A stretch of 64,000 nucleotides of DNA. Origin: Bacteroidota bacterium (GTDB taxonomy: Bacteria; Bacteroidota; Bacteroidia; AKYH767-A; OLB10). The stretch covers positions 186,001-250,000 of the forward strand of contig JAGVTU010000017.1 of assembly GCA_019136655.1 (NCBI GenBank), read 5' to 3'. Made by a program: the position numbers and the translations under genes. The notes beneath the pieces are model-generated. The model was given only the letters and a program-made list of their open reading frames with translations. It had not been told where the DNA came from and did not search any database. Position 1 is the first letter of the stretch. Every line of letters starts with the position of its first letter. Shown one piece after another: positions 1 to 8,870 of the stretch.

Positions 1-1407
1 GAAGGTGATGATCAGTTTGGAAAAGATGTAAGAAGGCTTTTAGGTGATGTAACTTTTAAGCAGGAAAATACCTTCATGTACTGCGACAGTGCGTATCTGT
101 ATGCATCTACCAACAGTCTGGATGCTTACGGCCATGTGCGCATTGTGCAGGGCGATACCATCAATCTGACAGGTGATGTACTGAAGTATAACGGAAACAC
201 CCGTCAGGCACGGCTGCTCAACAACATTATTCTCAGAGACAGAACCATGACTCTCACTTCTCAAAATCTGAATTACAACCTCGACACCGGTGTTGCCGAT
301 TACAGCGAAGGAGGAAAAATTGTTGACGCAGACAATGTGCTTACCAGCGATCTGGGATATTATTTTTCAAAAGAAAAAAAACTCTCTTTCAGAAAAAATA
401 TAGTGCTGCTGCATCCCGGCTACCGAATGGAAACGGACACACTGGTTTATTACACGATTTCAAAAATATCGGAGTTCTACGGACCATGTTATATTCGCTC
501 CAACGACAGCTCCTACATTTACTGTGAGAATGGTTGGTACAATACCATTACCGATAAATCTTTTTTCAGCCGCAATGCCTACATAAGCAGCAAGGAGCAG
601 ACACTGAAAGGCGACAGTTTGTTTTATGACAATAAACTACAGCGTGGCGAAGCTTTTTCAAATGTGCTGATTAGCGATACTCTTCAGAAAATAGAAGTGT
701 TTGGCGACTATGGATTTTACAACCGTGCAACAGGCAAATCTTTCATCACCGGCCATCTGCTGATGAAACGTGCATTTGATACTGACACTTTGTATGCTCA
801 TGCTGATTCCATTCATATTTTTGAAGATACACTGACGCATCAGAAATCAGTTTTTGCATACCATCATGTGCGCATGTATAAAAAAGATCTTCAGGCTGTG
901 TGCGACTCTGTAGTTTATAGTTCAGTGGACAGCACCATGAGGATGTATGTGAATCCTGTTTTGTGGAGCGATAAAAATCAGCTTACTGCCGATTCAGTTT
1001 CACTCGTTGTTTCCAACAAGAGCATGGAAAGAATGTATCTGTACAATACGGCCTTCATCACCTCAATGGAAGACACCATCAGGTTTAACCAGCTCAGAGG
1101 GAAAAACATGATTGGATTTTTTACCGACAATAATCTTACCCGCATTGAAGTTTTCGGAAATGGACAGAGTATTTATTATGCAAGAAATAAAAAAGACCAG
1201 CTTACAGGTGTGAACCGTGCAGACTGCAGCAATATGATTATTCTGATAAAAGACAACAAAGTATCTAAGCTGAAACTGATAGAAAAACCGGATGCAACTT
1301 TTTATCCAATCAATGAACTGTCGCCAAATGAACTGAAGTTAAAAGGTTTTACATGGCAGGAAGAAAAAAGACCGGTTGATAAGAATGATATTTACAGAAA
1401 GAATTAA
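1..1407 (+). CDS. OstA-like protein, 5'-truncated by the window edge
   Basis: The frame is open from base 1 and has no start codon before it, so the N-terminus lies outside the window; the first internal Met is at base 76. The protein consists of repeated short beta strands with recurring G-D and D-(S/T)-L patterns (for example GDVTFKQ, GDSLFYD, TDTLYAHADS), as in the OstA/LptA-like beta-jellyroll family. In Bacteroidota these proteins are thought to take part in moving lipopolysaccharide to the outer membrane. There are no catalytic motifs. miaE follows after 5 bases, so the two are probably co-transcribed. The family call is an inference from pattern and composition; the exact role is not shown by the sequence. 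Confidence 0.72.
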   Translation, partial: EGDDQFGKDVRRLLGDVTFKQENTFMYCDSAYLYASTNSLDAYGHVRIVQGDTINLTGDVLKYNGNTRQARLLNNIILRDRTMTLTSQNLNYNLDTGVADYSEGGKIVDADNVLTSDLGYYFSKEKKLSFRKNIVLLHPGYRMETDTLVYYTISKISEFYGPCYIRSNDSSYIYCENGWYNTITDKSFFSRNAYISSKEQTLKGDSLFYDNKLQRGEAFSNVLISDTLQKIEVFGDYGFYNRATGKSFITGHLLMKRAFDTDTLYAHADSIHIFEDTLTHQKSVFAYHHVRMYKKDLQAVCDSVVYSSVDSTMRMYVNPVLWSDKNQLTADSVSLVVSNKSMERMYLYNTAFITSMEDTIRFNQLRGKNMIGFFTDNNLTRIEVFGNGQSIYYARNKKDQLTGVNRADCSNMIILIKDNKVSKLKLIEKPDATFYPINELSPNELKLKGFTWQEEKRPVDKNDIYRKN

Positions 1408-1412
1408 TAAAA

Positions 1413-1994
1413 ATGTTTAAGTTAAAATTGCCAACAGACCCACGATGGGTAAATATTGTAGAGAAAAATATTTCTGAAATACTTACCGACCATGCATGGT
1501 GCGAGCAAAAAGCTGCAAGCAATGCAATATCGTTAATTGTTCGGTTTCCTGAATACACAGAAATGGTGAAAGTGTTGTGTGATATTTCGAGAGAAGAAAT
1601 GGAACACTTCAGAATGGTAGTGGAGAAAATTGAAAACAGAGGCTGGACGCTTGGCCCTGAGCGAAAGGATGAATATGTAAACGAAATTTACCAGTTTCAG
1701 CGCAAAGGCGGAACACGTAACCAACGTTTAGTAGATCATCTGTTGTTTGCTGCTATGATTGAAGCACGAAGCTGCGAGCGATTCAGGGTGCTGAGTGAAA
1801 ACATCAACGACAAAGAACTTGCAGAATTTTACCGGGAGCTGATGATTAGCGAGGCCGGACATTACACAACTTTTATCAACTTTGCACGCAAGTACGCCAC
1901 CGAAGATGATGTTGATAAACGCTGGGAAGATTATCTGGAGTATGAAGCTAAAGTTATTGCCCGTTTCGGAAAGAAAGAAACGGTACACGGTTAA
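1413..1994 (+). CDS. miaE: tRNA-(ms2io6A37)-hydroxylase-like diiron protein
   Basis: 193 residues, the usual length of the MiaE family, which hydroxylates the isopentenyl group of ms2i6A37 in tRNA using a carboxylate-bridged diiron centre. The ligand-type motifs are visible in a ferritin-like four-helix arrangement: E31 in DHAWCEQKAA, the EEMEH motif at 61-65, E117 in the EARSCERF helix, and E147/H150 in SEAGHY. The ATG at 1413 follows the upstream stop by 5 bases. A glycosyltransferase gene follows 24 bases downstream. The family assignment is strong. Whether ms2i6A is the real substrate here depends on MiaA and MiaB, which are not in the window. Confidence 0.88.
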   Translation: MFKLKLPTDPRWVNIVEKNISEILTDHAWCEQKAASNAISLIVRFPEYTEMVKVLCDISREEMEHFRMVVEKIENRGWTLGPERKDEYVNEIYQFQRKGGTRNQRLVDHLLFAAMIEARSCERFRVLSENINDKELAEFYRELMISEAGHYTTFINFARKYATEDDVDKRWEDYLEYEAKVIARFGKKETVHG

Positions 1995-2018
1995 CATGTA
2001 TTTTTAAAAAACACAGAC

Positions 2019-2945
2019 ATGCCTGATATTTCTATAGTAATACCGGTTTACAACGAAGAGAAAAATATTTACAAACTTCATGAGCGACTGACTGACATTA
2101 TTCAGAAAATGCAACTTTCATACGAGTTTGTTTTTGTGAATGATGGCAGCCGCGATAACAGCTTGAATCTTGTTAAAGGACTTGCATCCACCGATCCGCA
2201 TATCAGGTTTATAGATTTCAGTCGCAATTTCGGACATCAGGTAGCTGTTACTGCAGGACTTGATCATTGCAAAGGTGATGCAGTGGTGATTATAGATTCC
2301 GACCTTCAGGATCCTCCTGAACTGATTGCGGAAATGTATTCGAAGATGAAAGAAGGTTATGAAGTAGTTTATGCCAAAAGAAAATCGAGAGCAGGGGAGA
2401 ACTTCCTGAAAAAATTTACAGCGAAAGTATTTTACCGTCTGTTGGCAAAAATTACTTCAGTAGAAATTCCGGTTGATACAGGTGATTTTCGCATCATGAA
2501 TAAAAAAATTGTTGAGGTGCTTAAACAAATGCCTGAGCAACAAAAATATCTTCGCGGGCAAATTCCCTGGATAGGATTCAGACAAACCTATGTGGAATAC
2601 GACCGTGATGAACGGCATGCCGGTGAAACCGGTTACACCTATCGCAAGATGCTCAGGTTTGCCATGGATGGTATCACATCGTTTTCAACGGCACCACTTA
2701 AGTTTGCAACAGCAAGTGGTTTTGCAGTTTCATTTATTTCATTTATCTGGATTATTTATGCACTCTTTGCACGATTCATCATCAGAGATTATGTGCCTGG
2801 ATGGACGTCCATTATGATTGCTGTTTTATTTATCGGAGGAGTTCAGCTGATTTGTATCGGTATCATCGGAGAATATATCAGCAGGATGAGTGCCAACATC
2901 CGCAACCGGCCTCTGTACGTTATCAGAGAAACCAATGTAGAATAA
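2019..2945 (+). CDS. Family 2 glycosyltransferase, dolichyl/undecaprenyl-phosphate type (GtrB/DPM1-like)
   Basis: 308 residues. The N-terminal GT-A domain starts with SIVIPVYNEEKN, has VNDGSRDN at 40-47 for nucleotide-sugar binding, and the metal-binding DSD at 93-95 within IIDSDLQDPPEL. Two C-terminal membrane helices lie at about 229-251 and 262-287. This architecture matches GtrB/DPM1-like enzymes that load a sugar from a nucleotide donor onto a polyprenyl phosphate at the inner face of the membrane, providing a lipid-linked sugar for envelope glycosylation. The acceptor and sugar cannot be read from the sequence. It is probably the last gene of the run starting at the OstA-like gene. Confidence 0.88.
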   Translation: MPDISIVIPVYNEEKNIYKLHERLTDIIQKMQLSYEFVFVNDGSRDNSLNLVKGLASTDPHIRFIDFSRNFGHQVAVTAGLDHCKGDAVVIIDSDLQDPPELIAEMYSKMKEGYEVVYAKRKSRAGENFLKKFTAKVFYRLLAKITSVEIPVDTGDFRIMNKKIVEVLKQMPEQQKYLRGQIPWIGFRQTYVEYDRDERHAGETGYTYRKMLRFAMDGITSFSTAPLKFATASGFAVSFISFIWIIYALFARFIIRDYVPGWTSIMIAVLFIGGVQLICIGIIGEYISRMSANIRNRPLYVIRETNVE

Positions 2946-3087
2946 TTCAAGATTGATTTTTTGTTTTCATCAATCAGCAGCAGAGTACAGCCTCAACCAT
3001 AACTGATTTTTTTAGCAGAGTTTTTCTGCAAATCATTCTGTTGTAGAAATTTAACGTGTAAGTCATTTATTCTTTCGCCACTCCCAA

Positions 3088-3118
3088 TTTGAATTCTGAT
3101 TCTATTCAATTAACTTTG
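3088..3118 (+). promoter_or_regulatory. Bacteroidota-type promoter upstream of the 119-residue orphan gene
   Basis: TTTG at 3088-3091 and TAACTTTG at 3111-3118 are separated by 19 bases, matching the -33/-7 consensus used by the Bacteroidota primary sigma factor. The predicted start point lies about 20 bases before the ATG at 3145. Confidence 0.6.
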
Positions 3119-3144
3119 TTTCTGTAACTCAAAAAATAAATAAA

Positions 3145-3504
3145 ATGGAAAATGACGAAATGGATGATGAAGAAATACAAGATTATTTGAGAAGATTAAT
3201 CATATTGTATTCAACTAAAGGAGTTTTGAAAACTGAATGCGATGTAGCAAAATGGGATATTAAGAGAGAAAAAATGAAACTGTATATTCACGAAGGAATT
3301 TATGCAATACCTAAATATGAAGATGACAGAGTGTTTGAGTTGACTTACAAAGTTGCTTATGTACCATTAGGTTGTGTACGCAAAAGCATTGATTATAAAT
3401 TGTACAACCAAACAATTTTTAAATTTCTTGATGAAGTTTACGGAATGTCATGGAGATTTAGTGTCAGATCGGATGTTATTGGACTGTTGCCTAACAATAA
3501 GTGA
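3145..3504 (+). CDS. Hypothetical protein, 119 residues
   Basis: I do not recognise this protein. It starts with a very acidic stretch (MENDEMDDEEIQDY) and the rest is a mix of short strands and helices with no membrane segment or signal peptide, so it is probably a small soluble cytoplasmic protein. It has its own good promoter (3088-3118) and stands alone between a glycosyltransferase gene and the convergent rplS unit, with non-coding sequence on both sides. The codons look more A/T-rich than those of the neighbours, which may indicate later acquisition. The promoter and uninterrupted frame make a real gene likely, but the function is unknown. Confidence 0.6.
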   Translation: MENDEMDDEEIQDYLRRLIILYSTKGVLKTECDVAKWDIKREKMKLYIHEGIYAIPKYEDDRVFELTYKVAYVPLGCVRKSIDYKLYNQTIFKFLDEVYGMSWRFSVRSDVIGLLPNNK

Positions 3505-3590
3505 AGGATATAAAAACTTAAAGACATCATTTTTAAACCTGTTAGATTAAATTCATTTACTTAAAATTTATCAAACGAGCTAAAAACAAA

Positions 3591-3621
3591 AAAGCCTTTT
3601 GCTTCTGAAGCAAAAGGCTTT
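3591..3621 (-). terminator. Rho-independent terminator of the mazG-trmD-rplS unit
   Basis: A perfect 14-bp stem (AAAGCCTTTTGCTT paired with AAGCAAAAGGCTTT) with a CTGA loop. On the minus strand it is followed by TTTTTTG and more T residues and lies 23 bases after the rplS stop. It may also stop plus-strand transcription of the orphan gene. Confidence 0.85.
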
Positions 3622-3644
3622 AACAAACCAAAATGAAACTAACT

Positions 3645-4016
3645 TTACTTCGCTTTTTTATCTGAAGTTTTAACAATCTTTTCTTCAATACGAGCTGCCT
3701 TACCTGATATATTACGCAGATAGAAAATACGAGCTCTGCGAACAACACCTCTCTTATTCACTTCTATTTTTGTAATCTTTGGGCTGTACAGTGGGAAAAT
3801 ACGCTCAACACCCACACCATTTGAAATTTTACGAACGGTGAAAGTCTGTGTAGCACCACTTCCTTTGCGCTGTAATACAACGCCCTGGTATTGCTGCTCA
3901 CGCTCCTTGTTTCCTTCAATAATTTTATAAAATACGGTTACTGTGTCACCTGCTTTGAAATCAGGAGTTTCTTTTACCGGAATCAGGTTCTGTTCTGCTA
4001 TCTTTATTAAGTCCAT
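3645..4016 (-). CDS. rplS: 50S ribosomal protein L19
   Basis: The start is placed at the ATG at 4016, giving 123 residues beginning [10 protein letters not shown], which fits the L19 family (about 115-120 residues). An upstream in-frame extension to 4085 has no family counterpart. Diagnostic stretches are [13 protein letters not shown], a [11 protein letters not shown] segment, and [15 protein letters not shown] near the middle, with the [10 protein letters not shown] strand near the end. L19 sits at the 30S-50S interface. It lies downstream of trmD on the same strand, keeping the widespread trmD-rplS neighbourhood, but 123 bases separate them. Confidence 0.95.
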   Translation of the reverse strand: MDLIKIAEQNLIPVKETPDFKAGDTVTVFYKIIEGNKEREQQYQGVVLQRKGSGATQTFTVRKISNGVGVERIFPLYSPKITKIEVNKRGVVRRARIFYLRNISGKAARIEEKIVKTSDKKAK

Positions 4017-4139
4017 GCTGTAGTGTATTAACGATTGACTAAAATTTTGGGAGTGCAATAATAGTGAAAATATTTGTACAACCATAAATTGATATCGAAC
4101 TTTTTAGAACAAGTAATAACAATTTTACAACATTGTAAA

Positions 4140-4832
4140 TCAATTATTTGTGTTCCTTTTCAGCAAATCAGGCCTTCGTTTTTGTGTACGTTCAACACTG
4201 TGTTCATATCTCCATTCGTTAATCTGCCGCTCATTTCCCGACAAAAGTACCTGCGGAACTTCCCAACCCTTGTAGTTAGCCGGTCGGGTATAAACAGGTG
4301 GTGCCAGCAAATTATCCTGAAAAGAATCGGAGAGGGCAGAAGTTTCATCATTCAGCACTCCGGGCAAAAGCCTGACAATGCTGTCGCACAAAACCGCTGC
4401 GGGAAGTTCACCTCCTGAAAGGACATAATTTCCGATCGAAATTTCACAGGTAATTAAATGTTCACGAATGCGTTCATCAATGCCTTTGTAATGTCCGCAA
4501 AGCATGATAAGATTTTTATGAAGCGACAATTTATTGCTTAACGGCTGATCGAGCATTATGCCATCGGGTGTGAGATAAATAACTTCGTCATAAGTACGTT
4601 TACTCCTTAGATCGGTGATGCAACGGTCAATGGGTTCAATCATCATCACCATACCTGCACCGCCACCAAAGGCATAATCATCTACTGTCTTATGTTTGTT
4701 TTGTGCATAATCTCTCAGGTTGATAATGTCAATCTCCACGAGATTTTTTTCTCTGGCTCTCTTAACAATAGAGTGAGAGAAAGGGCCTTCGAGCAAACCG
4801 GGATGAACGGTGATGATATCAATATGCATCAT
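4140..4832 (-). CDS. trmD: tRNA (guanine-N1-)-methyltransferase
   Basis: 230 residues, SPOUT-class methylase that makes m1G37 in tRNAs with G36 and so prevents +1 frameshifting. Visible signatures are HIDIITVHP at the start, [25 protein letters not shown] and the knot/SAM segment [13 protein letters not shown], then [16 protein letters not shown] and a C-terminal RRPDLL. The ATG at 4832 overlaps the mazG stop as ATGA (4829-4832), so translation is probably coupled; a second ATG directly follows at 4829. The usual partners rpsP and rimM are not here. Confidence 0.96.
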   Translation of the reverse strand: MMHIDIITVHPGLLEGPFSHSIVKRAREKNLVEIDIINLRDYAQNKHKTVDDYAFGGGAGMVMMIEPIDRCITDLRSKRTYDEVIYLTPDGIMLDQPLSNKLSLHKNLIMLCGHYKGIDERIREHLITCEISIGNYVLSGGELPAAVLCDSIVRLLPGVLNDETSALSDSFQDNLLAPPVYTRPANYKGWEVPQVLLSGNERQINEWRYEHSVERTQKRRPDLLKRNTNN

Positions 4833-5617
4833 TTTGTTTCAGTAGTTTTAGCTTCGTTCCAGTAAACGTCCATTTCGGCAAGCGACAAATCGTGCAGTTG
4901 CTTACCCGATTCACGTACTTTGTCTTCCATGTATTTAAAGCGGCTGATAAATTTTTTGTTGGTACGCTCTAATGCTTCGTCAGGATTGAGCTGATGAAAT
5001 CTTGCATAGTTAATCAGCGCAAAAAATACATCTCCCAGTTCCTCCGTCATTTTATGATGGTCAGCAGTGTGCACAGCCTGCTGAAATTCTCCCAGTTCTT
5101 CTTCTACTTTTTGCCAAACCTGTTCCGGTTTTTCCCAGTCGAAACCTGCACCTTTGGCTTTTTCCTGAATACGCTGAGCTTTTACCATGCTTGCAAGTGA
5201 GCGTGGCACTCCTTCAAGAACAGATTTCTTGCCTTCTTTCATTTTTAGTTTTTCCCAGTTGCGCTTCACTTCTTCTTCGTCTTCCACTTTTATTTTCTGA
5301 CCATTGGCAGGAGGGTAAATATGCGGATGACGAGCAATAAGTTTCTCACATTCGGTATTGATAACATCAGCCAGCGTGAACCATTTATTTTCATCAGCTA
5401 TGCGTGCATAAAAAACCAGATGCAACATAATGTCGCCAAGTTCCTTTTTTATTTCATCAATATTTTTGTCGAGTATGGCATCTCCCAGTTCATACACCTC
5501 TTCAATGGTAAGATGGCGCAAGGTTTCCATGGTTTGTTTCTTATCCCACGGACATTGCTCGCGCAATTCATTCATGATGGTGCAAATTCTGCTAAATGCT
5601 TTTAAATTTTCTTCCAT
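4829..5617 (-). CDS. mazG: Nucleoside triphosphate pyrophosphohydrolase MazG
   Basis: 262 residues from the ATG at 5617; this start follows a predicted promoter by about 14 bases and begins [11 protein letters not shown], so the in-frame extension to 5719 is rejected. Two tandem MazG helical domains are visible: the first has [10 protein letters not shown] and [10 protein letters not shown], the second [11 protein letters not shown] and [11 protein letters not shown], each giving the E-x-x-E plus E-x-x-D metal-binding set. The enzyme removes pyrophosphate from (d)NTPs and house-cleans aberrant nucleotides. It is the first gene of a mazG-trmD-rplS unit. Confidence 0.95.
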   Translation of the reverse strand: MEENLKAFSRICTIMNELREQCPWDKKQTMETLRHLTIEEVYELGDAILDKNIDEIKKELGDIMLHLVFYARIADENKWFTLADVINTECEKLIARHPHIYPPANGQKIKVEDEEEVKRNWEKLKMKEGKKSVLEGVPRSLASMVKAQRIQEKAKGAGFDWEKPEQVWQKVEEELGEFQQAVHTADHHKMTEELGDVFFALINYARFHQLNPDEALERTNKKFISRFKYMEDKVRESGKQLHDLSLAEMDVYWNEAKTTETK

Positions 5618-5637
5618 GTATAAAATCCATTTCTTTG

Positions 5638-5668
5638 CAAAGGTATGATAAGGTATTGGTGTAGCCAA
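5638..5668 (-). promoter_or_regulatory. Promoter of the mazG-trmD-rplS unit
   Basis: On the minus strand TTG (5668-5666), 20 bases, then TACCTTTG (5645-5638). The predicted start point falls near 5631, about 14 bases before the mazG ATG. The -7 element ends exactly on the first base of the divergent PagL-like gene and the -33 element lies inside that gene. Confidence 0.65.
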
Positions 5669-6748
5669 CTTGTTGCAACATTGTTTTGGGTAGGTATGCT
5701 CACTCCTGCTGATGCACAATCCACGTCAGGCAGCATCATCACCGGTGTGGAAGGGCATTACGGTTTTGTTTTTGCTCACCGCCCTTCGGTACAGCCTCTT
5801 CAACACAGTCATCTCGGAGCTTTTGTGGTTACTGTATCCAAACAAACGCATGGCAACAAACACTGGCATTCATTATATCATTATCCTGAGATAGGAGTGA
5901 AATATGGGTTTTATGGTTTGGGCAACAGAGAGCAGTTGGGTTATGGCCATGCCATCTATCCATATATTGATGTTCCGCTTGGTAAATCGTCAAGGCATCC
6001 ATTGCATTTTCAGTTTGGCTGGGGACTGGGATATGTTACCAAACCCTACACGCGACTCGAAAATTATAAAAACGTAGCCATTGGTTCGCATCTCAATGCA
6101 GTGATAGCTTTTAACTTTCATACCGAAATTGAACTGACTGAAAGAGATATTTTAGCTCCTGCCATTGGACTTACCCATTTTTCGAACGGAAGTGCAGCCA
6201 TGCCCAATCTGGGTATCAACCTCACCACTGTACAGTTGCATTACCGTCATGCCTTCGGTAAAAAGAAAGAAATAATTCAGCCTGAGAAAAGCAGTTTCGA
6301 AAAACATTTGCGTGTTGCAGCATTTGGCGCATGGGGGTTCAAACAGGTATATCCTTTGGCAGGCAAAACATGGAATGCATATTCACTGTCGGCAAATGTG
6401 CTGAAACAATACAGCGAGAAGTCTGCGGCAGGACTGAGTGCTGATTTATTTTATGATCCGAGTATCAGTTTCAGAAGGAAGGAAGAACAAATGGCAACAC
6501 ATGGCACCATGACTGATATAAGAGTAGGATTTGCTGCTGCTTATGAAGTGATCATGTCTGATTTTTCTGTGATTTTGCAGATGGGATTGTATGCAAAATC
6601 AGACTGGAAAAAAGATGGAATTTATTATAACCGATTAGGCATGCGATATGTTGTTACAAAGAATATGTTTGCAACCATTAATTTAAAGACACATATTGCC
6701 CGTGCCGATTATATTGAATGGGGAATAGGATATTATTTTAAAAGATAG
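5645..6748 (+). CDS. Acyloxyacyl hydrolase / PagL-like lipid A 3-O-deacylase family protein
   Basis: 367 residues. A signal peptide ends near residue 24 (TPADAQS). The body alternates short beta strands with aromatic residues, as in an outer-membrane barrel. The PagL-type active-site motif is visible as GLTHFSNGS with H178 and S180, preceded by a strand resembling the PagL family (HFQFGWGLGYVTKPY). PagL removes the 3-O acyl chain of lipid A in the outer leaflet. The protein is longer than PagL (about 170 residues); the extra C-terminal 170 residues also look like barrel strands. The start overlaps the divergent mazG promoter. Substrate is inferred. Confidence 0.78.
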   Translation: MIRYWCSQLVATLFWVGMLTPADAQSTSGSIITGVEGHYGFVFAHRPSVQPLQHSHLGAFVVTVSKQTHGNKHWHSLYHYPEIGVKYGFYGLGNREQLGYGHAIYPYIDVPLGKSSRHPLHFQFGWGLGYVTKPYTRLENYKNVAIGSHLNAVIAFNFHTEIELTERDILAPAIGLTHFSNGSAAMPNLGINLTTVQLHYRHAFGKKKEIIQPEKSSFEKHLRVAAFGAWGFKQVYPLAGKTWNAYSLSANVLKQYSEKSAAGLSADLFYDPSISFRRKEEQMATHGTMTDIRVGFAAAYEVIMSDFSVILQMGLYAKSDWKKDGIYYNRLGMRYVVTKNMFATINLKTHIARADYIEWGIGYYFKR

Positions 6749-6751
6749 AAA

Positions 6752-7987
6752 ATGGAAATAGCCAAACTGATGATGTGGACGCTGGCAGCCATACTGCTGA
6801 TGAATTATCTCATGAGCATGACGCTGACTTTGTTAAACCTCAGCAATCTTTCAGTGCAGCCACCGCAAGGACTTGAAGATTTATACGACAAGGAAAAGTA
6901 CGAAAAGTCGCAGCAGTACGAAAAAGATAAAAGCCGATTCAGCATGATAGCTGATACATTTTCGTTTCTGGTATCTTTTATTTTTCTTATCAGTGGCGGC
7001 TATGGCTGGCTCGATGAATGGACTAAGACAATTACAACAGATGTCATGTGGTCAACTTTGTTATTTTTTGGCGTATTTGCTCTGGCAAGTGATCTCATCA
7101 GCATTCCGTTTTCATTGTATTCCACATTTGTTATTGAAGAGCGTTATGGCTTCAACCGTACAACCATAAGCACTTTTATTTCTGACAGAATCAAAGGATA
7201 TTTACTTGGAGGAATGTTAGGAGGAAGTCTGCTGGGAATGTTTGTGTTGTTTTATCAGTTTACAGGAACGTCCTTCTGGATTTATATGCTGATAGTTTTT
7301 TCTCTTTTTATGATTGTGATGAATGCTTTTTATGCTTCGTGGATACTGCCTTTGTTCAATAAACTTACACCATTGCCGCAGGGTGAAGTGCGTGATGCCA
7401 TTGAATCTTATTGCCGTAAAAATAATTTCGCGTTAAGCAATTTGTATGTCATGGATGGAAGCAAGCGATCAGCCAAAGCAAATGCATTTTTCAGCGGACT
7501 TGGCCGAAAGAAAAAGATTGTTCTTTTCGATACGCTGGTGAATAATTATTCAAAAGAAGAACTTGTAGCAGTGCTGGCTCATGAAGTAGGGCATTACAAA
7601 AAGAAACATACTTTGTGGTCGCTGTTGTTTTCCATTTTGCAAATGACACTGATTCTGTTTCTGCTTTCTTTTTTCATCAACAACAAATTATTTTCAGAAG
7701 CTCTTGGAAGTGCCGATTATAGTCTTGCACTCAGTCTGATTGCCTTTGTGTTACTTTACACACCGCTGTCAGTTATCACCGGTATTCTGATGAATATGTT
7801 TTCACGAAAAAATGAATTTGAAGCTGATGCTTTTGCCAAAAGCACTTACGGTGCGCAAGCATTAATCAGTGCATTAAAGAAATTATCATCCGACAGTTTA
7901 TCCAACTTATCACCTCATCCTTGGTATGTATTCTTTTATTACTCACATCCGCCATTGGCACAGCGTGTAAAAGCATTGCTTGCATGA
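6752..7987 (+). CDS. M48 family metallopeptidase, Ste24/CAAX-protease type
   Basis: 411 residues with several membrane helices and an N-terminal M48_N-type region. The zinc motif HEVGH is at 277-281, and the third ligand lies in the downstream NEFEAD motif (about 354-359), the classic Ste24 arrangement. The family cleaves membrane-associated substrates; in bacteria it is generally assigned to membrane protein quality control because prenylated proteins are absent. It starts 3 bases after the PagL-like gene and ends 85 bases before cdaA. The specific substrate cannot be predicted. Confidence 0.92.
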   Translation: MEIAKLMMWTLAAILLMNYLMSMTLTLLNLSNLSVQPPQGLEDLYDKEKYEKSQQYEKDKSRFSMIADTFSFLVSFIFLISGGYGWLDEWTKTITTDVMWSTLLFFGVFALASDLISIPFSLYSTFVIEERYGFNRTTISTFISDRIKGYLLGGMLGGSLLGMFVLFYQFTGTSFWIYMLIVFSLFMIVMNAFYASWILPLFNKLTPLPQGEVRDAIESYCRKNNFALSNLYVMDGSKRSAKANAFFSGLGRKKKIVLFDTLVNNYSKEELVAVLAHEVGHYKKKHTLWSLLFSILQMTLILFLLSFFINNKLFSEALGSADYSLALSLIAFVLLYTPLSVITGILMNMFSRKNEFEADAFAKSTYGAQALISALKKLSSDSLSNLSPHPWYVFFYYSHPPLAQRVKALLA

Positions 7988-8072
7988 TTGTAAATAATGT
8001 TGTGAGTAAGTAGGTCGGGGCAGCAACATTATCGTGATGAAAATTTATTTATTTTGCACTCAGCGCAATTAA

Positions 8073-8870
8073 ATGGAACTTTTTCACATCGGGTTTTTAA
8101 CGGTAAGGTTGTTGGATATTATAGACATCCTTATTGTGGCATGGCTGCTGTATAAACTTTACCGTTTGCTCAAAGGCGGAGTGGCAATGAATATTCTCAT
8201 TGGTATTTTGACTATTTATTTTCTGTGGTGGCTTTTTGTGAAAGTTTTGGATATGCAGTTGTTAGGTGCTTTGCTGGGGCAGTTCATCGGTGTGGGAATG
8301 ATTGCACTCATCATCGTATTTCAGCAGGAGTTAAGAAGGTTTCTGATTTTTATAGGCTCAAATACCATTTTCACAAGAGGTGATTTCTTTAAAAACTTAC
8401 TGCATAACAATTTTAAAATCAATCAGGATGCCGAAGCAAGTATAACTCCTATAGTAAGGGCTTGCACTGCTATGTCGAAAACAAAAACAGGTGCACTGAT
8501 AGTTATAGCTCGCAAAACAGACCTCAACTTATTTGAAGGAACAGGTGACCTCATGGAAGCTGATGTGAGCAAGAGATTGCTTGAAAGTATTTTCTTTAAA
8601 AACAGTCCGTTGCATGATGGTGCTGTAATTGTTGCAAACAATAAAATAAAAGCTGCACGCTGTGTTTTGCCTGTAACTGAAAGTGTGGATGTGCCTGCCA
8701 ATTTTGGTATGCGTCATCGTGCTGCACTAGGCATTACTGAGCAGAGTGATGCCATTGCTGTAGTGGTGTCTGAAGAAAACGGAAATATGGCCATGGCCAT
8801 GAACGGACAGTTGTTTCCCAACCTCACCTCAGACGAAATGGAGCGTAAATTAAAAGAAGCATTAGGCTAA
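8073..8870 (+). CDS. cdaA: Diadenylate cyclase CdaA (c-di-AMP synthase)
   Basis: 265 residues. Three N-terminal membrane helices (roughly residues 13-95) are followed by a DisA_N/DAC domain. The catalytic DGA motif occurs in SPLHDGAVIV and the RHR motif in MRHRAALGIT, followed by DAIAVVVSEENG. The enzyme joins two ATP molecules into c-di-AMP, which regulates turgor, potassium uptake and the cell wall. In many Bacteroidota it follows folP; here it follows the M48 protease. Its stop codon (8868-8870) overlaps the stop of a decayed minus-strand reading frame (8867-8869). Confidence 0.95.
   Translation: MELFHIGFLTVRLLDIIDILIVAWLLYKLYRLLKGGVAMNILIGILTIYFLWWLFVKVLDMQLLGALLGQFIGVGMIALIIVFQQELRRFLIFIGSNTIFTRGDFFKNLLHNNFKINQDAEASITPIVRACTAMSKTKTGALIVIARKTDLNLFEGTGDLMEADVSKRLLESIFFKNSPLHDGAVIVANNKIKAARCVLPVTESVDVPANFGMRHRAALGITEQSDAIAVVVSEENGNMAMAMNGQLFPNLTSDEMERKLKEALG

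Noticed and set aside
4056-4081. Promoter for rplS alone
   Set aside because: The -7-like TATTATTG has a mismatch and the TTG is only 15 bases away.
4017-4085. N-terminal extension of ribosomal protein L19 to a start at 4085
   Set aside because: The extra 23 residues match no L19; the ATG at 4016 gives the family length.
5618-5719. N-terminal extension of MazG to 5719
   Set aside because: It would run through the promoter and into the divergent gene; the ATG at 5617 begins the MazG fold.
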